64,000 nucleotides of DNA from CAVQGM01 sp963712065 (GTDB lineage Bacteria; Actinomycetota; Acidimicrobiia; Acidimicrobiales; Acidimicrobilacustridaceae), in NCBI GenBank assembly GCA_963712065.1, contig CAVQGM010000001.1, positions 1,612,001-1,676,000 on the forward strand, given 5' to 3'. Below the pieces are notes generated by a model. It saw only the letters and a list, made by a program, of their open reading frames with translations. It was not told the DNA's origin and made no database searches. The translations under genes and the position numbers were made by a program. Each line of letters starts with the position of its first letter. Positions within the stretch are counted from its first letter, which is position 1. Below are positions 1-8,251 of the stretch, piece by piece.

Positions 1-1
1 C

Positions 2-2110
2 CTTCCCGTCTCCGCCGAGGAGCTGAGCACGGCGCAGATCACCACGCGCGACATCGACCGCGGCACGTTCCCCCACTACCTGCTCAAGGAGATCTCCGAG
101 GCGCCGGGGTCGTTCCGCAAGACGCTGCGGGGCAAGCTCGTCGACGTGGACGGGAGCCTCACGGTCGACCTGGGCGACGACGTCCTGCCGCCCGAGGTGC
201 GGTCACGCCTCGCCGAGGGCGACATCCGTCGTCTGTTGGTCATCGGCCAGGGGACGGCCGCCGTCGCCGGGCAGAGCCTGATCGGTGCGTTCCGAGTCGC
301 CGCCCCTTCGTCGCCGCTGACCGTCGCCGCCCTCCCCGCCACCGAGCTGTCGGGCTTCGACCTGCGCGACGACATGCGCGACACGCTGGTCGTGGCGATC
401 AGCCAGAGCGGTACGACCACCGACACCAACCGCACCGTCGACCTCGTCCGGGCCCGAGGGGCCACGGTCGTCGCGATCGTCAATCGTCGCAACAGCGACC
501 TCACCGACAAGGCCGATGGCGTGCTCTACACGTCCGACGGTCGCGACGTGGAGATGAGCGTCGCCTCCACGAAGGCCTTCTACGCGCAGATCGCGGCGTG
601 CTTCCTCCTGGCGTTCGGGCTGGCCGACGCCACCGGTGCCGAGCCCGGAGCCGAGCGCGACGCGGTGCTGACCGACCTGCGCTGCCTCCCCGACGCCATG
701 GAGCGCACGCTCGGGCTGCGGCCGGCGATCGCCGATGCCGCCCACCAGTTCGCGCCGAGCCGGCGCTACTGGGCCGTGGTGGGCAACGGCGTCAATCGCA
801 TCGCGGCCCAGGAGGTGCGGATCAAGCTCTCCGAGCTCTGCTACAAGTCGATCGCGTGCGACGCCACCGAGGACAAGAAGCACATCGACCTCTCGGCCGA
901 GCCGCTCATCGTCGTGTGCGCCGCCGGGCTGGTCGGGTCCACGGCCGATGACGTGGCGAAGGAGGTGGCGATCTACCGGGCGCACAAGGCGGCGCCGATC
1001 GTGATCGCCAGCGAGGGCGAGGAGCGCTTCGGCGCGGCCCTCGCCGCCGTGCTGGTCCCACCCACCCACCCGAGCCTCGCCTTCGTCCTGTCCGCCATGG
1101 TCGGCCATCTGTTCGGTTACGAGGCGGCGCTGGCCATCGACACCCAGGCCCGGCCCCTGCGTGAGGCCCGCGCCGCCATCGAGATCGCCATCTCCGACGC
1201 GCCGGCGGGGGTGGTCGACGCCGAGGAGGTGCAGGCCCACCTCTCGCCGGTGCTGACGCCCATCGCCATGCGCTTCTTCGACGGGCTGCGCGCCGGCGAG
1301 TACGACGGCCACCTCGAGGCCGGCACCGCCGTGAGGCTCACCTCGCTGCTCCGCTACGCCCTCGGGGTGACCGACCTCGACGCCTACCAGATCGAGTTCG
1401 GTCGGGTCGGCACCCCGAGCGTCGTCATCGAGGACCTGACCGCTGCGCTGACGCGTGCCATCGACGAGCTCACCCGCCCGGTCGACGCCATCAAGCACCA
1501 GGCCAAGACCGTCACGGTCGGCATCTCGCGGTCGGACGAGACGCTGCTGCAGGTGCCGCTCGTCAAGGCGGTGATCGATGCCGGCGTGGCCCGCGACCGT
1601 CTCAGCTACCAGGCCCTGCGCACCCTTGCCGCCCTCGAACCGCTCGTCGACGAGGTGCTCGGCTACACCCGCTACCGCATCGATGGCCGGCTCGACGATC
1701 CGACCGGCGAGCCGAGCGCGGTGGTGATCGATCGAGGGGGCCTCGGTCGCGAGCTGCGCAGCCGCACCGAGGACAACCCCGTGCTGCGAGGCACCAAGCA
1801 CCGCGTCGCCATCGAGCGCCAGGTCGTGGTGGCTCGGGGCCGCAGCGACGGCCGCACGGTCCTCATCGTGCCCGAGATCAAGGACAACCAGACCACCGGC
1901 CTCACGCTCCTGCACGTGCGGCTGTGCGAGGGGCTGGCCCTCGCGCCGCTCCGCGCCGTGCTCCAGGGGTATCGCAACCGCTACGCGTCGCTGCGGGACG
2001 CGGTCACCGAGACCGAGCCGACCTTCCGCGACGACCTGCTCGTCGACGTGCCGATCGTCGAGCTGATGACCGAGCCGATCAGCGATCTGGCCGAGCGGTG
2101 GCGGTCGTGA
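2..2110 (+). CDS. glmS: GlmS-like glucosamine-6-phosphate synthase, 3' part, with enlarged C-terminal region
   Basis: The reading frame is already open at the left edge, so the N-terminal glutaminase domain lies outside the window. The visible part starts near the GlmS linker signature HYLLKEISEAP and continues into a first SIS sugar-isomerase domain (AISQSGTTTDT; then SVASTKAFYAQ) and a second SIS domain (VVGNGVNRIAAQEVRIKLSE). The family makes glucosamine-6-phosphate from fructose-6-phosphate and glutamine for cell-wall synthesis. It is odd in length: about 700 residues follow the linker, against roughly 360 in ordinary GlmS. The usual C-tail motif is recognisable as RPVDAIKHQAKTVTV, but about 120 extra residues precede it and about 190 follow it. 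The KHGPLAL stretch of normal GlmS reads KHIDLSAEP here. It heads a run with acpS and nnr. Confident as the GlmS family; full activity is inferred. Confidence 0.85.
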   Translation, partial: LPVSAEELSTAQITTRDIDRGTFPHYLLKEISEAPGSFRKTLRGKLVDVDGSLTVDLGDDVLPPEVRSRLAEGDIRRLLVIGQGTAAVAGQSLIGAFRVAAPSSPLTVAALPATELSGFDLRDDMRDTLVVAISQSGTTTDTNRTVDLVRARGATVVAIVNRRNSDLTDKADGVLYTSDGRDVEMSVASTKAFYAQIAACFLLAFGLADATGAEPGAERDAVLTDLRCLPDAMERTLGLRPAIADAAHQFAPSRRYWAVVGNGVNRIAAQEVRIKLSELCYKSIACDATEDKKHIDLSAEPLIVVCAAGLVGSTADDVAKEVAIYRAHKAAPIVIASEGEERFGAALAAVLVPPTHPSLAFVLSAMVGHLFGYEAALAIDTQARPLREARAAIEIAISDAPAGVVDAEEVQAHLSPVLTPIAMRFFDGLRAGEYDGHLEAGTAVRLTSLLRYALGVTDLDAYQIEFGRVGTPSVVIEDLTAALTRAIDELTRPVDAIKHQAKTVTVGISRSDETLLQVPLVKAVIDAGVARDRLSYQALRTLAALEPLVDEVLGYTRYRIDGRLDDPTGEPSAVVIDRGGLGRELRSRTEDNPVLRGTKHRVAIERQVVVARGRSDGRTVLIVPEIKDNQTTGLTLLHVRLCEGLALAPLRAVLQGYRNRYASLRDAVTETEPTFRDDLLVDVPIVELMTEPISDLAERWRS

Positions 2111-2150
2111 GCGCCGCCCGAGCGGCGGCGAGCGGGAAGCGCTCGGCTCC

Positions 2151-2543
2151 GTGCCCGCGGTGATCGGGCTCGGCACCGACCTCGTCGACGTCGACCGGTT
2201 CCGGCGGGCCATCGCCCGCACGCCCGGTCTCGTGAGCCGGCTGTTCACCGACGACGAGCAGCGGGACGCCAACCGTCGCCCCGACCCGACCGAGGCGCTG
2301 GCCGCTCGCTTCGCGGCCAAGGAGGCGGTCATGAAGGCGCTCGCCGTCGGGCTCGGTGCCTTCGCCTTCCGCGACGTCGAGGTCGTGCGGGCCGAGTCGG
2401 GTGCGCCCTCCCTCGTCCTTCGGGGCGACGCCGACGCCGTCGCCGCCCGCAAGGGGGTGGGCGGTTGGCTCGTCTCGCTGACCCACACCGACCGCACCGC
2501 CGGCGCCGTGGCTCTCGCCCTCGGGCGGGAGGCGCCCGGATGA
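2151..2543 (+). CDS. acpS: Holo-[acyl-carrier-protein] synthase
   Basis: A 130-residue protein of normal AcpS length, using a GTG start. It transfers 4'-phosphopantetheine from CoA to the serine of acyl carrier protein in the cytoplasm. The N-terminal magnesium-binding signature is clear (GLGTDLVDVDRF, residues 6-17), and the second family motif RFAAKEAVMKAL supplies the conserved Glu and Lys. The C-terminal WLVSLTHTDRTAGAVAL matches the end of the AcpS fold. Its stop overlaps the ATG of the NAD(P)HX repair gene in an ATGA overlap, so the two are probably translationally coupled. The gene begins 40 nt after glmS. Confidence 0.93.
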   Translation: MPAVIGLGTDLVDVDRFRRAIARTPGLVSRLFTDDEQRDANRRPDPTEALAARFAAKEAVMKALAVGLGAFAFRDVEVVRAESGAPSLVLRGDADAVAARKGVGGWLVSLTHTDRTAGAVALALGREAPG

Positions 2544-3904
2544 TCCCCGTCGTCACCCCGGCGGAGATGGGAGCGATCGACCGGGCCGCGCCCGAGTCGG
2601 TCGAGGTGCTGATCGGGCGGGCCGGCGGGGCCGTCGCCCGGGCCGCGGTCGACCTCCTCGGAGGCACCTACGGTCGTCGGGTCGTCGTGCTCGCCGGCAA
2701 GGGCAACAACGGCAACGACGGACGCGAGGCGGCCACCCGACTCCGCCGCCGGGGTGCGGTCGTGCAGGTGATCGACGTCGGCGACGCCCCGGAGACGCTG
2801 CCCCCGTGCGATCTGGTGATCGACGCCGCCTTCGGCACCGGCTTCCGAGGGCGCTACCGCGCCCCGGCGATGACCGGCACGCCGCTCGTGCTCGCCGTCG
2901 ACATCCCGTCGGGCGTCGACGGGCTCACCGGCGCCCTGGCCGATCGGGTGCTGGCGGCGGACCGGACGGTGACCTTCGCCGCCATGAAGCCCGGCCTGGT
3001 GCTCGAGCCCGGGGCCTCGAGGGCCGGGGCGGTCGCGGTGGCCGACATCGGACTCGACGTGTCGTCGGCCACCATGCACCTGGTCGACGACGGAGATGCC
3101 GCCGCGTGGTACCCGAGACGCGGGGTCGACAGTCACAAGTGGCGGTCCGCGGTCGAGGTCGTCGGCGGCAGCCCCGGCCTCGAGGGCGCCGCCTCGCTCA
3201 CCGCCCGCGCCGCCCTCCGGGCCGGCGCGGGCTACGTGCGGTGGAGCGCGCCGGGCGGCGTGCCCGACCAGGCCAAGCCGGCCGAGGTCGTCGCCGTCGA
3301 ACTGCCCGCCCACGGGTGGGCCGAGGCCGTGCTCGCCGACGGCGAGCGCTTCGCCGCCGTGGTCGTCGGGAACGGCCTCGGCCTCGACCCTGCCCAGGCC
3401 GCCGACGTGGCGAGGCTCGTCGCCGACGCGCCCGTGCCGGTCGTGGTCGACGCCGACGCCATCACCCAGCTCGGTCGTGACGCCGCCGCGGTGACCTCGG
3501 CGACCACCGTGGTGACCCCCCACGACGGCGAGTTCGCGCGGCTGGCCGGATCGCCGCCGGGGCAGGATCGCATCGCGTCGGTTCGCGAGCTGAGCTCGCG
3601 GCTCGGATGCGTCGTGCTGCTCAAGGGGCCCTGCACCATCGTGGCCGAGCCCGGCGGCCGGGTGCTGCTCAGCACCACCGGCGACGCCCGACTCGCCACC
3701 CTCGGCACCGGTGACGTGCTCGCCGGCGTCGTGGCCGCCCTGTGCGCGGGGGGCCTCGATCCGTTCCGCGCCGCCGCCCTCGGGGCGTTCCTGCACGGTC
3801 GGGCCGGAGCCCTAGGCTGGCGCCACGGCCTGGTGGCCGGGGATCTCGTCGACGCCCTCCCCCGGGCGATCGATGCTGCGGTCGCGAGGAACGGAGGAGG
3901 CTGA
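2540..3904 (+). CDS. nnr: Bifunctional NAD(P)H-hydrate epimerase / ADP-dependent dehydratase
   Basis: A 454-residue fusion of the two NAD(P)HX repair activities. The N-terminal part (about residues 1-200) is the YjeF_N epimerase: it has the loop GKGNNGNDGREAATRL, then DAAFGTGF and AVDIPSGVDG. The C-terminal part (about 205-450) is the ribokinase-like dehydratase, ending with the glycine-rich ATLGTGDVLAGVVAAL that binds nucleotide. Together they return hydrated NADH/NADPH to the active form. The ATG at 2540 overlaps the acpS stop by 4 nt; an upstream in-frame start would add an arginine-rich stretch with no family similarity and was rejected. The next gene follows 2 nt after the stop. Confidence 0.92.
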   Translation: MIPVVTPAEMGAIDRAAPESVEVLIGRAGGAVARAAVDLLGGTYGRRVVVLAGKGNNGNDGREAATRLRRRGAVVQVIDVGDAPETLPPCDLVIDAAFGTGFRGRYRAPAMTGTPLVLAVDIPSGVDGLTGALADRVLAADRTVTFAAMKPGLVLEPGASRAGAVAVADIGLDVSSATMHLVDDGDAAAWYPRRGVDSHKWRSAVEVVGGSPGLEGAASLTARAALRAGAGYVRWSAPGGVPDQAKPAEVVAVELPAHGWAEAVLADGERFAAVVVGNGLGLDPAQAADVARLVADAPVPVVVDADAITQLGRDAAAVTSATTVVTPHDGEFARLAGSPPGQDRIASVRELSSRLGCVVLLKGPCTIVAEPGGRVLLSTTGDARLATLGTGDVLAGVVAALCAGGLDPFRAAALGAFLHGRAGALGWRHGLVAGDLVDALPRAIDAAVARNGGG

Positions 3905-3906
3905 GC

Positions 3907-4422
3907 ATGCTGCGGGACGTGTCCGTCCGGAACGTGATGACCACCGAGGTCCTGATGTTCACGATCGACCAGAACGTGCAGGAGGCGATGCAGCAGCTCG
4001 TGGAGTTGGGCTTCGACGCCGGACCGGTGGTCGACGAGCAGGAGCGGGTGGTCGGGATGCTGTCCACGGGCGACCTCATCCTCGAAGAAGCGCGTGTCCA
4101 CTTCCCGACGGTGGTCAACTTCCTCGGCGTCAACGTCACCATCCCGTTCGACGACCAGAAGCTCGACGACTCGGTCGAGAAGGCGCTCGGCGCCACGGTC
4201 GGTGAGGTCATGACCGAGGAGGTCAGGACCATCGGCCCCGATGAGACCATCGAGGATGCCGCGACGCTGATGCACGACCACGACGTCTCCCGCCTCCCGG
4301 TGGTGGACGACGACGGCGTGCTCGTCGGCCTCATCGCCCGCGGCGACATCGTGAGGGCCATCGTGACGGGCACCGGCGACGGGTCCGTCGACGCCGGTGA
4401 GGGCGGCGGAGAGGCCGAGTAG
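3907..4422 (+). CDS. Paired CBS-domain protein
   Basis: A 171-residue protein made of two CBS domains, about residues 5-60 and 100-160. Each has the usual pattern VRNVMTTEVLMF or VGEVMTEEVRTI followed by a PVVD-type strand and a GxLxxxDL-like helix (VGMLSTGDL; VGLIARGDI). CBS pairs bind adenosine nucleotides and act as energy sensors. There is no fused catalytic domain, so the partner is unknown. A strong ribosome site (GGAGGAGG) sits 7-14 nt before the ATG, which decides the start over longer options inside nnr. It lies between nnr and alr in what looks like one transcript. Confidence 0.88.
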   Translation: MLRDVSVRNVMTTEVLMFTIDQNVQEAMQQLVELGFDAGPVVDEQERVVGMLSTGDLILEEARVHFPTVVNFLGVNVTIPFDDQKLDDSVEKALGATVGEVMTEEVRTIGPDETIEDAATLMHDHDVSRLPVVDDDGVLVGLIARGDIVRAIVTGTGDGSVDAGEGGGEAE

Positions 4423-4424
4423 CG

Positions 4425-5555
4425 GTGCGGGCGGCGCGAGCCGAGATCGACCTCGCCGCCATCGACCACAACGTCCGCGCCCTGACCGCCCTCGCCGCAC
4501 CGGCCGAGCTGTGTGCGGTCGTGAAGGCCGATGGCTACGCCCACGGCGCCATCGCCGTCAGCCAGGTCGCCCTCCGTGCCGGGGCGACGTGGCTGGCCGT
4601 CGCCCTCGTCGAGGAGGCGGCGGTGCTGCGCAAGGCCGGCATCGACGCCCCCATCCTCCTGCTCTCCCAGCCTCGCCCGGCCGACATGGCGGCGGCCGTG
4701 CGGTACGACCTGCGAGTCGGCGTCTACACCGACGAGGGCATCGAGGCGATGGCGGCCGCCGCCCGGGCACAGCGTCGCACCGCACGCGTGCACCTCAAGG
4801 TCGACACCGGCATGAACCGCGTGGGCGCCCGCCCGGGCGACGCCCTGCGCCTGGCCAAGAGCATCGCCGGCCACCCCGAGCTCGACCTGGAGGCGGTGTT
4901 CACCCACTGCGCCGTGGCCGATGAGCCCGACAACGACTTCACCGACGTGCAGCTCGACCGCTTCGACGCCGTCGTCGCCGAGCTCGACGCCGCCGGACTG
5001 CGCCCGCCGATGCTCCACGCCGCCAACTCGGCGGCGACCCTCGACCACCCGCGTGCCCGCTACGACCTGGTGCGGGCCGGGATCGCCGTCTACGGCATCG
5101 CGCCGGCGGCCGCCCTCGCCGAACGGCTCGATCTCCGGCCCGCGCTGGCGCTCAAGGCGGAGGTCTCGATGGTCAAGCGGGTCGCGGCGGGAGAGGGCGT
5201 GAGCTACGGGCTCCGGCATCGCTTCGCCCACGACACGGTCGTGGCCACGGTGCCGATCGGCTACGCCGACGGCGTGCCCCGCCGACTCGGGCTGGCCGGG
5301 GCCGAGGTCCTCGTCGGGGGGCGCCGCCGCCCCATGGTCGGCGTCGTCACCATGGACCAGCTGATGGTCGACTGCGGCGACGACGACTCGGTCGGGGTGG
5401 GCGACGAGGTCGTGCTGCTGGGTGCGCAGGGCGGCGAGCGCATCGGCGCCGAGGAGTGGGCCGACCACCTCGGCACCATCGCCTACGAGGTGGTGTGCGG
5501 CATCGGCCCTCGGGTGCCCCGGGTGTACCGAGAGGCCGGTGACGGGGCACCATGA
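4425..5555 (+). CDS. alr: Alanine racemase
   Basis: A 376-residue PLP enzyme of the usual length that makes D-alanine for peptidoglycan. The PLP lysine is K34 in AVVKADGYAHG. The second catalytic base, a tyrosine, lies in GVSYGLRHRF, followed by PIGYADGVPRRL of the substrate-binding part. The barrel strand VHLKVDTGMNRVG and the C-terminal beta domain (VVTMDQLMVD) are intact. The GTG start lies 2 nt after the CBS gene stop, so it is co-transcribed with nnr and the CBS gene. Confidence 0.95.
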   Translation: MRAARAEIDLAAIDHNVRALTALAAPAELCAVVKADGYAHGAIAVSQVALRAGATWLAVALVEEAAVLRKAGIDAPILLLSQPRPADMAAAVRYDLRVGVYTDEGIEAMAAAARAQRRTARVHLKVDTGMNRVGARPGDALRLAKSIAGHPELDLEAVFTHCAVADEPDNDFTDVQLDRFDAVVAELDAAGLRPPMLHAANSAATLDHPRARYDLVRAGIAVYGIAPAAALAERLDLRPALALKAEVSMVKRVAAGEGVSYGLRHRFAHDTVVATVPIGYADGVPRRLGLAGAEVLVGGRRRPMVGVVTMDQLMVDCGDDDSVGVGDEVVLLGAQGGERIGAEEWADHLGTIAYEVVCGIGPRVPRVYREAGDGAP

Positions 5556-5627
5556 GCCGTGCCCGGTCCGCGAACGACTAGGTTCACGATGTCGCAAGGT
5601 GGCGGCGCTGACGAGAGGAGTCCCCTG

Positions 5628-6023
5628 ATGGTGCTCGCTGAACTGAACCTCGGCGATCTGATCTGGACGATGCTGTGGCTGTTCTTCCTGTTCATGTGGA
5701 TCTGGATCTTCATCGCCTGCATCTCCGACCTGTTCCGTGACCACGACGAGTCAGGGGTCAAGAAGTTCCTCTGGACGGTGTTCCTCATCCTCCTCCCCTT
5801 CTTCGGCCCACTCGTCTACCTGATCGTCCGTGGTGGCGGCATGGCCGAGCGGGCGGCCAAGCAGCAGGCGGCGGCGCAGGCCGCGTTCAACGACTACGTG
5901 CGCGAGACGGCGGGGAGCTCGCAGAGCACGGCCGACGAACTGGCCAAGCTCGCCGACCTGAGGTCGGCGGGCAGCATCTCCGACGCCGACTACGAAGCGG
6001 CGAAGGCCAAGATCCTGAGCTGA
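5628..6023 (+). CDS. Small membrane protein with PLDc_N-type and SHOCT segments
   Basis: A protein of about 131 residues with two hydrophobic helices near residues 10-35 and 45-70 (LWLFFLFMWIWIFIACI; TVFLILLPFFGPLVYLIV). This is the arrangement of the PLDc_N (phospholipase D N-terminal-like) membrane unit. The C-terminus has a SHOCT-like short motif (LADLRSAGSISDADYEAAKAKIL). The function of this family is unknown; it is often linked to the cell envelope. The ATG at 5628 is preceded by GAGAGGAG at a good distance; ATG at 5589 is an alternative. A strong hairpin follows at 6030-6053. Confidence 0.8.
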   Translation: MVLAELNLGDLIWTMLWLFFLFMWIWIFIACISDLFRDHDESGVKKFLWTVFLILLPFFGPLVYLIVRGGGMAERAAKQQAAAQAAFNDYVRETAGSSQSTADELAKLADLRSAGSISDADYEAAKAKILS

Positions 6024-6029
6024 GCTCCC

Positions 6030-6053
6030 GGCCCCCGGCCTGTGCCGGGGGCC
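6030..6053 (+). terminator. Hairpin terminator after the SHOCT protein gene
   Basis: A perfect 10-bp stem (GGCCCCCGGC paired with GCCGGGGGCC) with a CTGT loop begins 7 nt after the stop codon. There is no T tract, as is usual for terminators in high-GC actinobacteria. Confidence 0.7.
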
Positions 6054-6081
6054 TCGGGCCGAACCCCATCCGGAGCGGCGC

Positions 6082-7014
6082 GTGCTCACCGACGTCCCCG
6101 GCGTGCGGGTCGGGCACTGGACCCACTCGCTCGCCCGCACCGGCTGCACCGTCGTCCTCCTCCCGGAGGGCACGGTCGCGTCGGGCGAGGTGCGCGGTGG
6201 GGCTCCCGCCTCCCGCGAGTTCGCTCTCCTCGACCCCCTCTCGCTGGTCACCCGCCTCGACGCCGTCGTGCTGTCGGGTGGCTCGGCGTTCGGCCTCGCT
6301 GCCGGCGACGGCGTCATGCGCTGGCTCGAGGAGCGAGGCACGGGCTTGCCCACCCCGGCCGGGCCCGTCCCCATCGTGGTCGGCCTCTCCCTGTTCGACC
6401 TCGTCGTCGGCGACCCCGCCGTCCGACCGGGCGCCGCCGAGGGCTACGCCGCGTGTGACGCCGCCTCGGACACGGCGGCCGGCCACGGACCGATCGGCGC
6501 GGGAGCCGGCGCGACCGTCGGCAAGTGGCGGGGCATCGAGCACCGCCGCGACGCCGGACTCGGGTCGGCCACCGTCCGCCACGGGCCCATCGTCGTCGCC
6601 GCCGTGCTCGCCGTGAACGCCTGGGGTGACGTCGACACCGATGGCGTCGCCACCGACGAGGCCGACATCCCCCTCGATCACGCCTTCGCCGCCGGGTTCG
6701 CCGCCGAGGCCGACGCCGCAGCCGGCGGGTCGGGCTCGGACAACACCACCATCGGGGTGGTGGCCACGAACGCCCGTCTCGACAAGGGCCAGTGCCACCT
6801 CGTGGCCCAGGGCGCCCACGACGGGCTGGCCCGGGCCCTGCTCCCGGCCCACACCCGGCGCGACGGCGATGCCGTCGTCGCCGCCGCGACGGGAGCGGTC
6901 GAGGCCCCGGTCGACCTGGTCCGGCTCCTCGCCGTGCAGGCCGTCGCCCGAGCGGTGCGCTCCTCGACCGCCGCTCTTCCACGCCCGGCCGGGAAGACGC
7001 CACCACACCACTAG
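6082..7014 (+). CDS. P1 family (DmpA-like) peptidase
   Basis: A 310-residue member of the DmpA/P1 aminopeptidase family, N-terminal-nucleophile hydrolases that cut themselves into two chains. The start VPGVRVGHWTH is the family's typical opening. VVLSGGSAFGLAAGDGVMRWL and GAGAGATVGKWRGIEH are family motifs. The probable self-cleavage and nucleophile site is the serine in GSDNTTIGVVATN, near residue 220. The substrate is unknown. No signal peptide is visible, so it should act in the cytoplasm. The GTG start is chosen because VLTDVPGVRVG matches the family start. Its TAG stop forms the beginning of the -10 box of the next gene. Confidence 0.88.
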   Translation: MLTDVPGVRVGHWTHSLARTGCTVVLLPEGTVASGEVRGGAPASREFALLDPLSLVTRLDAVVLSGGSAFGLAAGDGVMRWLEERGTGLPTPAGPVPIVVGLSLFDLVVGDPAVRPGAAEGYAACDAASDTAAGHGPIGAGAGATVGKWRGIEHRRDAGLGSATVRHGPIVVAAVLAVNAWGDVDTDGVATDEADIPLDHAFAAGFAAEADAAAGGSGSDNTTIGVVATNARLDKGQCHLVAQGAHDGLARALLPAHTRRDGDAVVAAATGAVEAPVDLVRLLAVQAVARAVRSSTAALPRPAGKTPPHH

Positions 7015-7017
7015 CCT
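7012..7017 (+). promoter_or_regulatory. -10 box TAGCCT for the uracil-DNA glycosylase gene
   Basis: TAGCCT lies 8 nt before the GTG at 7026, consistent with a leaderless transcript. The first three bases are also the stop codon of the preceding peptidase gene. Confidence 0.5.
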
Positions 7018-7025
7018 GGGCGCCC

Positions 7026-7637
7026 GTGCCCACCGCGTTCGAGCTGCTCCGTGACGAGGCGCTGGCCTGCACGGCCTGCCCTCTCGCCACCCAGGGGCGC
7101 AGCCAGGTGGTGTTCGGCGCCGGCGACCCCGACGCTCCGCTCCTCTTCGTGGGCGAGGGTCCGGGCGCCGAGGAGGACAAACAGGGTCTGCCGTTCGTGG
7201 GCCGGTCGGGCAGGCTCCTCGACCAGCTCCTCGCCGAGGAGCTCGGCGTCACCCGCGACGCGGTCTACATCGCCAACGTGGTGAAGTGCCGCCCGCCCGA
7301 CAACCGCGATCCCCACCCGATCGAGATCGAGGCGTGTCGGCCCTACCTCGAGCGTCAGATCGAACTGATCCGACCCGAGGTGGTGGTGACCCTCGGGAAG
7401 TTCGCCGCCCAACTGCTGCTCGACTCGAAGGAGGGCGTCACCCGGTTGCGGGGACGCAGCTACCCGTTCGGCGACGGCGTGCTCATCCCGACGCTGCACC
7501 CGGCCTATGCCCTTCGCGGCGGCGGCGAGCCCCTGGCCCAGATGCGGGCCGACCTGGTGCGGGCCAAGCAGGTCCTCGCCGAGCGCGGCATCGACCTGGC
7601 GGACCACGCCTCGACGACGGGGAGCGGGCCGCGGTGA
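7026..7637 (+). CDS. Uracil-DNA glycosylase, family 4 (iron-sulfur type)
   Basis: A 203-residue DNA repair enzyme that removes uracil. The four iron-sulfur cysteines are visible: CTAC at residues 15-18, VVKCRPP, and EIEACRPYL. The catalytic loop is GEGPGAEED and the second active-site motif is LHPAY near the end (TLHPAYALRGG). Its length is typical of family 4. The GTG at 7026 begins right at the conserved FELLRDEALACTAC start; longer versions would run back through the upstream gene. Its stop overlaps the GTG of tsaE by 4 nt. Confidence 0.92.
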   Translation: MPTAFELLRDEALACTACPLATQGRSQVVFGAGDPDAPLLFVGEGPGAEEDKQGLPFVGRSGRLLDQLLAEELGVTRDAVYIANVVKCRPPDNRDPHPIEIEACRPYLERQIELIRPEVVVTLGKFAAQLLLDSKEGVTRLRGRSYPFGDGVLIPTLHPAYALRGGGEPLAQMRADLVRAKQVLAERGIDLADHASTTGSGPR

Positions 7638-8251
7638 TCCACGCCCACACCCACTCCGTCGACGAGACCCGCGCCCTTGCCGCCGCCATCGCCGAGCTGG
7701 CCCGGGCCGGCGACGTCGTGCTCCTCGCCGGCGACCTCGGGGCGGGCAAGACGGCGTTCGCCCAGGGCTTCGGCGCCGCCCTCGGGGTGACCGAGCCGAT
7801 CACCAGCCCGACGTTCACGTTGCTCAACCAGTACGCCGGTCGTCTGGAGCTCTACCACCTCGACGTCTACCGGCTCGAGCAGCTCGCCGAGGTGCTCGAC
7901 ATCGGCCTTCCCGAGCTGCTCGACGAGGGGGGTGTCACCCTCATCGAGTGGGGCGACGCCATCACCCCGGCACTGCCGGCCGACTACCTCGAGGTGCGCT
8001 TCCGGTTCTCGGCGCTCGGGTCCTCGGTGGCCTCCGACGACGACCGCGACCTCGACCTGCTCGTGGTCGGGCCCGGCTGGCAGGCCCGCCGGCGCGCGCT
8101 CGCCGCCGCCCTCCACCGTTTCACCGCCACCGCCACCGCCACCGCCACCGCCACCGCCACCGACGCCGACGGGCACCGGGCTGACGACCACCGTGCCGAC
8201 GGCCGAGACGCCGCGGAGCCGCCCGAGCCCGGAGGGGCGGCCCCGTGCTGA
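7634..8251 (+). CDS. tsaE: TsaE, ATPase of the t6A tRNA-modification complex
   Basis: A 205-residue P-loop ATPase that works with TsaB and TsaD to attach threonylcarbamoyl to A37 of ANN-reading tRNAs. Walker A is GDLGAGKTAFAQG, followed by the family motifs SPTFTLLNQY and YHLDVYRL, and VTLIEWGD. The first 150 residues cover the whole usual TsaE. A tail of about 55 residues follows, holding a Thr-Ala repeat encoded by a hexanucleotide array and then a Pro/Asp/His-rich end. The gene overlaps both the glycosylase upstream and tsaB downstream, so expression is coupled. Confidence 0.93.
   Translation: MIHAHTHSVDETRALAAAIAELARAGDVVLLAGDLGAGKTAFAQGFGAALGVTEPITSPTFTLLNQYAGRLELYHLDVYRLEQLAEVLDIGLPELLDEGGVTLIEWGDAITPALPADYLEVRFRFSALGSSVASDDDRDLDLLVVGPGWQARRRALAAALHRFTATATATATATATDADGHRADDHRADGRDAAEPPEPGGAAPC
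8123..8161 (+). repeat. Hexanucleotide tandem repeat ACCGCC inside tsaE
   Basis: Six perfect copies of ACCGCC plus a final ACC. It encodes alternating Thr-Ala in the low-complexity tail of TsaE, beyond the conserved ATPase fold. Confidence 0.9.

Noticed and set aside
203..3796. Long minus-strand open frame opposite glmS, acpS and nnr
   Set aside because: It is rich in Gly, Arg and His, has no known motif and lies antisense to well-supported genes. It is a high-GC shadow.
8123..8161. Possible CRISPR or promoter repeat
   Set aside because: It is a pure hexamer array in frame inside tsaE with no spacers.
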